DNA of 11,453 nt, taken from NCBI GenBank assembly GCA_964631295.1, contig CAZVXI010000099.1:1-11453 (forward strand). Reading direction: 5' to 3'. This document shows, in pieces, positions 7,256 to 11,453 of this stretch. Within the stretch, counting starts at the first letter, position 1, and each line of letters begins with the position of its first letter. Both the position numbers and the translations under genes were made by a program. This stretch comes from CAZVXI01 sp964631295 (lineage in GTDB: Bacteria > Planctomycetota > Phycisphaerae > Phycisphaerales > SM1A02). The notes under the pieces are model-generated. The model was not told where the DNA came from. It saw only the letters and a list, made by a program, of their open reading frames with translations, and ran no database searches.

Positions 7256-7340
7256 CGCTGCTGATTCCGTCGCTTTCCCTGTGAGCAATGAACGCTCAGG
7301 CATCATGTGATCGTGTCATCCGCAGCGCGCGCGAGACTCT

Positions 7341-8318
7341 TTAAAAGTTCGGCGTGGGCGCTCGGAACTGCGAGAGATCAATCGACTTGAACCATGCAAT
7401 GGTTTTTTCCAGGCCTGCACGCAGCTCGATATTGGGGACCCAGTTGAGCTTCTCACCCGCAAGCGTGATATCCGGCCGACGCTGGAGCGGATCATCTTCT
7501 GGCAAGTCGCGTGTTTTGATGATCTTCGAGGACGTGCCGGACAACTCAACAACCAGTTCGGCCAGTTCCTGGATCGTAAACTCATTGGGATTCCCGAGGT
7601 TCACTGGCCCGGTGAATCCATGCTGGTTGTTCATCATCGCGATCATGCCATCGATCAGATCATCCACGTAGCAGAACGAGCGCGACTGCGTGCCATCGCC
7701 GTAGATGGTGATGTCCTGCCCTGCCACGGCCTGACGGATGAAGTTGCTCACGACACGGCCATCGTACGGGTGCATGCGCGGGCCGTAGGTGTTGAATATC
7801 CGAATCACGCGAACGTCGACGCCGTTCTGCCTGTGGTAGTCGAACATGAGCGTTTCTGCGGCGCGTTTTCCTTCGTCATAGCAGGCGCGCGGGCCGATCG
7901 GGTTCACATTGCCGCGATAGCTTTCTGGCTGTGGATGCACGGTCGGGTCGCCGTACACCTCGCTGGTGGAAGCATGAAGTACCTTCGCCTTGACGCGCTT
8001 TGCGAGGCCAAGCACGTTGATGGCGCCCATCACCGAGGTTTTCGTTGTCTTGATCGGGTTGAACTGATAGTGCCCGGGTGCTGCGGGGCATGCGAGGTTG
8101 TAGATTTCATCGACCTCAAGCCACATGGGGTGGGTGACATCGTGACGGATGAGTTCGAAGTTGTGCCGATCGAGCAGATGATCGATGGTGCGTTTCTGGC
8201 TGGTAAAGAAGTTGTCGAGGCACATGACATCATGGCCCTGCTCGACCAGGCGATCACACAGATGCGACCCGAGAAAGCCAGCACCGCCGGTAACAAGTAT
8301 CCGTTTGATCGCAGCCAT
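7341..8318 (-). CDS. uxs: UDP-glucuronate decarboxylase (UDP-xylose synthase), SDR family
   Basis: This 325-residue extended short-chain dehydrogenase/reductase should convert UDP-glucuronate to UDP-xylose and CO2 using bound NAD, in the cytoplasm. The Rossmann motif TGGAGFLGSHLCDRL is at residues 10-24. The active-site region shows STSEVYGDP (117-125, with the Thr-Ser-Glu seen in UXS enzymes) and YDEGKR (147-152, the Tyr and Lys of YxxxK). ACPAAPGHYQ (77-86), RIFNTYGPRM (173-182) and RSFCYVDDLIDG (213-224) are characteristic of the UXS subfamily rather than of 4-epimerases or dTDP-glucose dehydratase. The length is normal for a soluble bacterial UXS. UDP-xylose would feed exopolysaccharide or cell-surface glycan synthesis. 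A GGAG lies 11 bases upstream of the ATG, a slightly long spacing. The gene is divergent from anmK across 66 bases and convergent with the membrane protein gene across 85 bases. Confidence 0.95.
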   Translation of the reverse strand: MAAIKRILVTGGAGFLGSHLCDRLVEQGHDVMCLDNFFTSQKRTIDHLLDRHNFELIRHDVTHPMWLEVDEIYNLACPAAPGHYQFNPIKTTKTSVMGAINVLGLAKRVKAKVLHASTSEVYGDPTVHPQPESYRGNVNPIGPRACYDEGKRAAETLMFDYHRQNGVDVRVIRIFNTYGPRMHPYDGRVVSNFIRQAVAGQDITIYGDGTQSRSFCYVDDLIDGMIAMMNNQHGFTGPVNLGNPNEFTIQELAELVVELSGTSSKIIKTRDLPEDDPLQRRPDITLAGEKLNWVPNIELRAGLEKTIAWFKSIDLSQFRAPTPNF

Positions 8319-8329
8319 GTTGTATTTGT

Positions 8330-8333
8330 CTCC
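8330..8333 (-). promoter_or_regulatory. Ribosome binding site of the UDP-glucuronate decarboxylase gene
   Basis: GGAG (within AGGAGA) on the minus strand lies 11 bases before the ATG at 8318. That is longer than the six-base spacing seen for the two other minus-strand genes in this window. Confidence 0.55.
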
Positions 8334-8384
8334 TGCGGTTCACAGTTCGCGCATCGATTCCCATGAGGCGGTATCGTATCGGGC

Positions 8385-9611
8385 ATGGGCGAGATCTCAA
8401 TGCCATCATCGACTTCTGTTGAACGCTGCGCGATCGGAATCATGACCGGAACGAGCATGGACGGGCTGGACGCAGCACTGGTGCGCGCCGTCGGCCGCGG
8501 GCTTGATCTGAAAGTCTCGCTGCTGGGCGAACACAGCTGCACCATCCCAAAAGAGATCAAGAATGTTGCGACCGGGATCCGCAGGAACGGCGAAGAGATG
8601 CGGCCCGCTGCGATCGCCCCGGCGATGCTTGAGTTCGGCGAGGTGCATGCGCGGGCCGTCGAGCACCTGCTGGCGGAGCATCAACCAGAGCGGCTTGCAG
8701 TCGTGGCGGCACACGGGCAGACATCGCATCACCAGCCGCCGGTGTCCTGGCAACTGCTCAATCCATTTCCGATTTCGCTTGTCGTCGACTGCCCGGTTGT
8801 CAGCGATTTGCGGCAGCTTGATCTCGCGATGGGCGGCGAGGGCGCGCCAATCACGCCACTGACCGACTGGATCATGTTCCGCGATAAGCGCGAGTCACGG
8901 ATGATTGTAAACCTTGGCGGCTTCGTGAATCTCACATTCCTGCCTGCCGGGTGTCGGCCGGATGAAGTCCGCGGCGGCGATGTATGTATCTGCAATCGCC
9001 TGCTGGACACCATCGCTAATGATCATCTGAAAGTGCCTTACGACGATGATGGGCAGCATGCTGCGGGCGGCACAATTCATCAGGATGCAGCGGCCGATCT
9101 GTGCGCAATCTTCACCAGAGAATCGAAAGATCACGTCTCGCTCAACGACGAGTTTCCCCAGATGAACTGGCTCAACAACCACGTTGAAGCAGGTATGGCC
9201 GGCCCGGACATGGCAGCTACAGCAATCGATGCCATCGCGCGGCAGATTGGAACGCGCGTGCGGCAAAGTAAGCCTGATGTTGTGTTTACCGCCGGCGGAG
9301 GCGCTCACAACCGAACGCTTTTGCGAGCAATCGAGCAGCATGGCGACGTTGTGGTGAAGACGACAGACGACATCGGCGTGCCCGTTCAAATGCGCGAAGC
9401 CATGGCAATGGCCATACTCGGCCTGCTCGCGCTCGACGGTGTGCCTGTGACGTTGCCGAGTATCACCGGGCGCAATCCGCAGGCGAGCAATCGCGTTGAT
9501 GGGTCATGGCTGCTGCCGCTCTCAGCAGTCCGGGCGGTCAGCGAACAACTGATGTCACCAGCAACTCATGGTCGCGATCCGCAAATACCGGACCATCAAA
9601 CTTCGAGGTGA
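8385..9611 (+). CDS. anmK: Anhydro-N-acetylmuramic acid kinase (divergent form)
   Basis: AnmK phosphorylates and hydrolyses 1,6-anhydro-N-acetylmuramate to N-acetylmuramate 6-phosphate, the entry step of cell-wall amino-sugar recycling in the cytoplasm. This 408-residue protein has the ATP-binding start GIMTGTSMDGLDAAL (18-32), VAAHGQTSHH (107-116), MGGEGAPITPLTDW (149-162), VNLGGFVNLTFLP (175-187) and the late phosphate/ATP motif TAGGGAHNRTLL (302-313). The usual DTGPGN loop is replaced by GGDVCICN (197-204); the Asp expected to be catalytic (Asp199) is kept. The start may be 8385 or the Met at 8400; neither has a strong ribosome site. The last 20 or so residues exceed the usual family end and overlap the convergent lipoprotein gene. 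No murQ, nagZ or ampG-like gene is in this window, so the recycling context is not shown locally. Activity is inferred from conserved motifs. Confidence 0.9.
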   Translation: MGEISMPSSTSVERCAIGIMTGTSMDGLDAALVRAVGRGLDLKVSLLGEHSCTIPKEIKNVATGIRRNGEEMRPAAIAPAMLEFGEVHARAVEHLLAEHQPERLAVVAAHGQTSHHQPPVSWQLLNPFPISLVVDCPVVSDLRQLDLAMGGEGAPITPLTDWIMFRDKRESRMIVNLGGFVNLTFLPAGCRPDEVRGGDVCICNRLLDTIANDHLKVPYDDDGQHAAGGTIHQDAAADLCAIFTRESKDHVSLNDEFPQMNWLNNHVEAGMAGPDMAATAIDAIARQIGTRVRQSKPDVVFTAGGGAHNRTLLRAIEQHGDVVVKTTDDIGVPVQMREAMAMAILGLLALDGVPVTLPSITGRNPQASNRVDGSWLLPLSAVRAVSEQLMSPATHGRDPQIPDHQTSR

Positions 9612-10236
9612 CAGTGCTGCCGCGTCGTGTGTTCGCGTTGTGCCCGACAATCTCTCCGGGCATGGCAACTTTAATCACGAATGTTTCATCCTGAAGGTCT
9701 TCGGTGACCTCATGATATCTTCGGTGCCAGGCAAACCGGCGCGCGAATGCATTGAGCTTCGTCGGACCAAAGAACTGTGATGACTGCACCGCATCGTCAA
9801 CTGCCTGCAGCACATCCTGTTCGAACCGCTCACCTTCCTGTCGCAGGCCACGCTCATCCGGGGGGATGTCCGGAGGCGACCCGAACATTTTTGCTATCCG
9901 CGTGAAGTCGCGATTTTCTGACGCTGCGTGCATGGCGTGGCGAATCGTCAGCCAGACATCCTGCGGGACAGTCGGTGCAACATCCAGGAATGCCCGCCGG
10001 GTGATTGCTTCGAATCGCTCTGTCTCTGCAGCGGCGAGCAGGGCGGACGGCACTGCATCGCCATCATAAAGTTCGTCTGTCGTTGCATTGGGGAACTCCA
10101 GCCGGGCCTGCACAGACGCATCGGCGCGGACGGTCCATGTCTCGCGCCGTTCCATGCAGCCGGGCACAGCAGTACTGAACAATGCGAGCGCCAGCCCCGC
10201 AACGATGCTTCGTGCGGCCGGGATTCTGCGGATCAT
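9538..10236 (-). CDS. Putative lipoprotein with LppM-like C-terminal region
   Basis: The 232-residue product starts with a lipoprotein signal: basic MIRRIPAARS, hydrophobic IVAGLALALFSTAV, then a lipobox-like VPGC with Cys27 as the acylation site. The mature part is alpha/beta, with a middle helical region rich in charged residues (about 55-150). The C-terminal strand-rich end, FVIKVAMPGEIVGHNANTRR followed by TVTSKFDGPVF, resembles LppM-type domains, where a 'xMPGEIVxxNA' segment recurs; I regard that as a family hint, not an identification. The start at 10236 is chosen over 10254 because GAGGTG sits four bases before it. The carboxypeptidase stop lies 57 bases upstream on the same strand, suggesting cotranscription. 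Its 3' end overlaps anmK by 74 bases on the opposite strand. Function is unknown; periplasmic membrane anchoring is inferred. Confidence 0.75.
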   Translation of the reverse strand: MIRRIPAARSIVAGLALALFSTAVPGCMERRETWTVRADASVQARLEFPNATTDELYDGDAVPSALLAAAETERFEAITRRAFLDVAPTVPQDVWLTIRHAMHAASENRDFTRIAKMFGSPPDIPPDERGLRQEGERFEQDVLQAVDDAVQSSQFFGPTKLNAFARRFAWHRRYHEVTEDLQDETFVIKVAMPGEIVGHNANTRRGSTVTSKFDGPVFADRDHELLVTSVVR

Positions 10237-10240
10237 ATTG

Positions 10241-10246
10241 CACCTC
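10241..10246 (-). promoter_or_regulatory. Ribosome binding site deciding the lipoprotein start
   Basis: GAGGTG on the minus strand, four bases before the ATG at 10236, is one of the best Shine-Dalgarno matches in the window. It lies inside the longer reading frame that begins at 10254, so it argues for the shorter product. Confidence 0.65.
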
Positions 10247-10293
10247 GCAATCAATGGTGCGCATGTGCCGCCGCCCTGTTGTTGTGCTGTCGA

Positions 10294-11029
10294 TCAGAGC
10301 CCGTAGATCGGCCGCAACTTGCCTTCCAGGTGTCGCATCAGTGGATCTGCACTGAGCGGTTTTCCGGTGACATGTTCGCACAGGTCGGCAGCACGATATC
10401 GCTTGCCATGCGCGTGGATGTTTTCGTTCAGCCAGGCCTTGAGTGCGGCAAACTCGCCGCGCTCGAACTGCTGATACATATCGGGAATGTCTTCCAGCAC
10501 CTTCTCAAAGAACTGGGCTGCGTACAGGTTGCCCAGTGTATATGTCGGGAAGTACCCCATGGATGTCATGGACCAGTGAATATCCTGCAGGCATCCTTTT
10601 GCATCGTTGGGCACATCAAGCCCGAGGTATTCCTTGTATTTCTCATTCCAGACACCCGGAATATCCCCCACCGCCAGATCGCCTTTGAGCACCGCACGTT
10701 CAATCTCAAAGCGGATCATCGGGTGCATGTTATACGTTGCTTCGTCGGCTTCGACGCGGATAAAATCCGGAGTGACGATGTTCACCCCGCCATACACATC
10801 ATCGAAAGACAGATGACCGGCTGCATCGCCGAAGAACTCTGCAAGTTTCGGGTGGCACCATTTCCAGAATGCCTGTGATCTGCCGACCTGATTCTCCCAC
10901 ATGCGGCTCTGGCTCTCGTGAATACCAAGCGACACGGAACTGCCCATCGGCGTGCCGATGTGTTCCGCCAGCAGGCCCTGCTCGTAAATGCCGTGCCCGC
11001 ACTCATGCATGTCTTCGCGCTGCGAAACA
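10294..11029 (-). CDS. M32 (Taq-type) metallocarboxypeptidase, C-terminal part
   Basis: This is the C-terminal half (about 245 residues) of a thermostable carboxypeptidase 1 (Taq) type enzyme, a cytoplasmic zinc exopeptidase of family M32 that removes C-terminal amino acids. Visible in order are MHECGHGIYEQGLLAEHIGT (the HExxH zinc motif with two His ligands and catalytic Glu), GIHESQSRMWENQVGRS (the HES motif whose Glu is the third zinc ligand), RVEADEATYNMH, PTYTLGNLYAAQFF and the closing RYRAADLCEHVTGKPLS...HLEGKLRPIYGL, all typical of the family. The 5' side ends in a 10-N gap. The few residues before MHECGHG (VSQRED) do not fit the family, so the contig tip may be unreliable. The lipoprotein gene follows 57 bases downstream. 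The assignment is firm; whether it joins the upstream piece as one gene is uncertain. Confidence 0.95.
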
Positions 11030-11039
11030 NNNNNNNNNN
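11030..11039. other. 10-base assembly gap (N run)
   Basis: Ten Ns interrupt the carboxypeptidase gene, the usual mark of a scaffold join with an estimated or arbitrary gap size. The reading frame differs on the two sides and the same motif occurs on both, so the true gap length is not ten bases and may be negative. Confidence 0.97.
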
Positions 11040-11453
11040 TCGGCAGAAAGTCCCTGGTTGTAAATTCCGTGGCCGGACTCGTGCATCGTCGAGCCGAGCG
11101 CATCGTTGACGTTGTCTTCATGGAATCGCGTGGTGATGCGCACATCGTTGCAGTGCGAGCCGTCGCAGAACGGATGGGTCGAGGTGTCGATCCTGCCGCG
11201 TGAGAAATCGAAGCCGATCGACTCGGAAACGAACCGCACGAACTTCTCCTGCTGATCAACCGGCAGCTTGATTTCGTTGAACGCATTGCTCGGGTGCGTG
11301 GCGCTGCCCATCAGGTCATCAAGAAGCCCCTGCAACTGCTTGCGCAATGGTGTGAAGACCTGTTCTACTTCCTTTGCACTGCAGCCTGGTTCGTAGTCTT
11401 CCGCAAGCGCATCCCACGGTTCGCCGCCATCATCCCAGCCGTAACACTTGCAC
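11040..11453 (-). CDS. M32 (Taq-type) metallocarboxypeptidase, central part, 5' end beyond the window
   Basis: The frame is open to the window edge, so the N-terminus lies outside. It encodes family M32 sequence from the middle of the protein: GWDDGGEPWDALAEDYEPG, LPVDQQEKFVRFVSESIGFD, then IDTSTHPFCDGSHCNDVRIT followed by TRFHEDN (the conserved 'TSxHPF...DVRxTTR' block), and finally GSTMHESGHGIYNQGLSA, a complete HExxH zinc motif just before the N gap. M32 enzymes are about 500 residues long, so roughly the first quarter is missing. The apparent TTG start at 11347 is internal. Because the HExxH motif recurs across the gap at only about 75% nucleotide identity, this piece may come from a different allele, strain or paralogue than the downstream piece. 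Confidence 0.93.

Noticed and set aside
7278..7300. Hairpin TGAGC-AATGAAC-GCTCA between the convergent membrane protein and decarboxylase genes, considered as a bidirectional terminator
   Set aside because: The stem is only five pairs (seven with a bulge) and no T-run follows on either strand.
7620..8366. 248-codon plus-strand open frame opposite the UDP-glucuronate decarboxylase
   Set aside because: Antisense to a highly conserved enzyme; no ribosome site and no recognisable domain.
9928..10878. 316-codon plus-strand frame over the lipoprotein and carboxypeptidase genes
   Set aside because: It crosses two well-supported genes on the other strand and has no family features.

Overview
This window looks like draft chromosomal sequence from a Planctomycetota bacterium, probably Phycisphaerae-like. 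The clues are a secreted PQQ-like propeller protein with a WPQWRGP motif, a GC content that looks like the upper 50s per cent, clear GGAG-type ribosome binding sites, and several secreted or lipid-anchored proteins of unknown role. The taxonomic call is an inference. No rRNA, CRISPR array, phage module or complete mobile element is visible.

Positions 1-2694 are gene-poor and eroded. They hold a decayed IS630-type transposase end (66-377, with debris to about 560), a small four-helix membrane protein (561-941, minus), a single-domain PilZ protein (1109-1444, minus), and an intact tRNA-Leu(CAG) with its own promoter (1922-2007, plus). After the tRNA come about 690 bases with no convincing intact gene, including what may be the 5' remnant of a membrane protein gene on the plus strand.

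Positions 2695-7255 hold a 757-residue secreted PQQ-like propeller protein with extra C-terminal domains (minus), a 466-residue exported HELVH metalloprotease upstream of it on the same strand, and a divergent two-helix membrane protein (6605-7255, plus). The 81-base gap between the last two carries a paired ATGCAT motif.

Positions 7341-11453 hold a UDP-glucuronate decarboxylase (minus), a divergent anhydro-N-acetylmuramate kinase (anmK, plus) whose end overlaps a convergent lipoprotein gene, and an M32 (Taq-type) metallocarboxypeptidase that probably shares a transcript with the lipoprotein. The carboxypeptidase gene is interrupted by a 10-N scaffold gap. The zinc-binding HExGH motif appears once on each side of that gap, so the assembly there is probably wrong.

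By inference, the second half is envelope-related: nucleotide-sugar synthesis, cell-wall amino-sugar recycling, peptide trimming and a lipoprotein. I see no convincing new multi-gene system. The most distinctive observations are the altered active-site loop of AnmK, the propeller/LolA-like/C-terminal domain fusion, and the duplicated active-site motif at the assembly gap.
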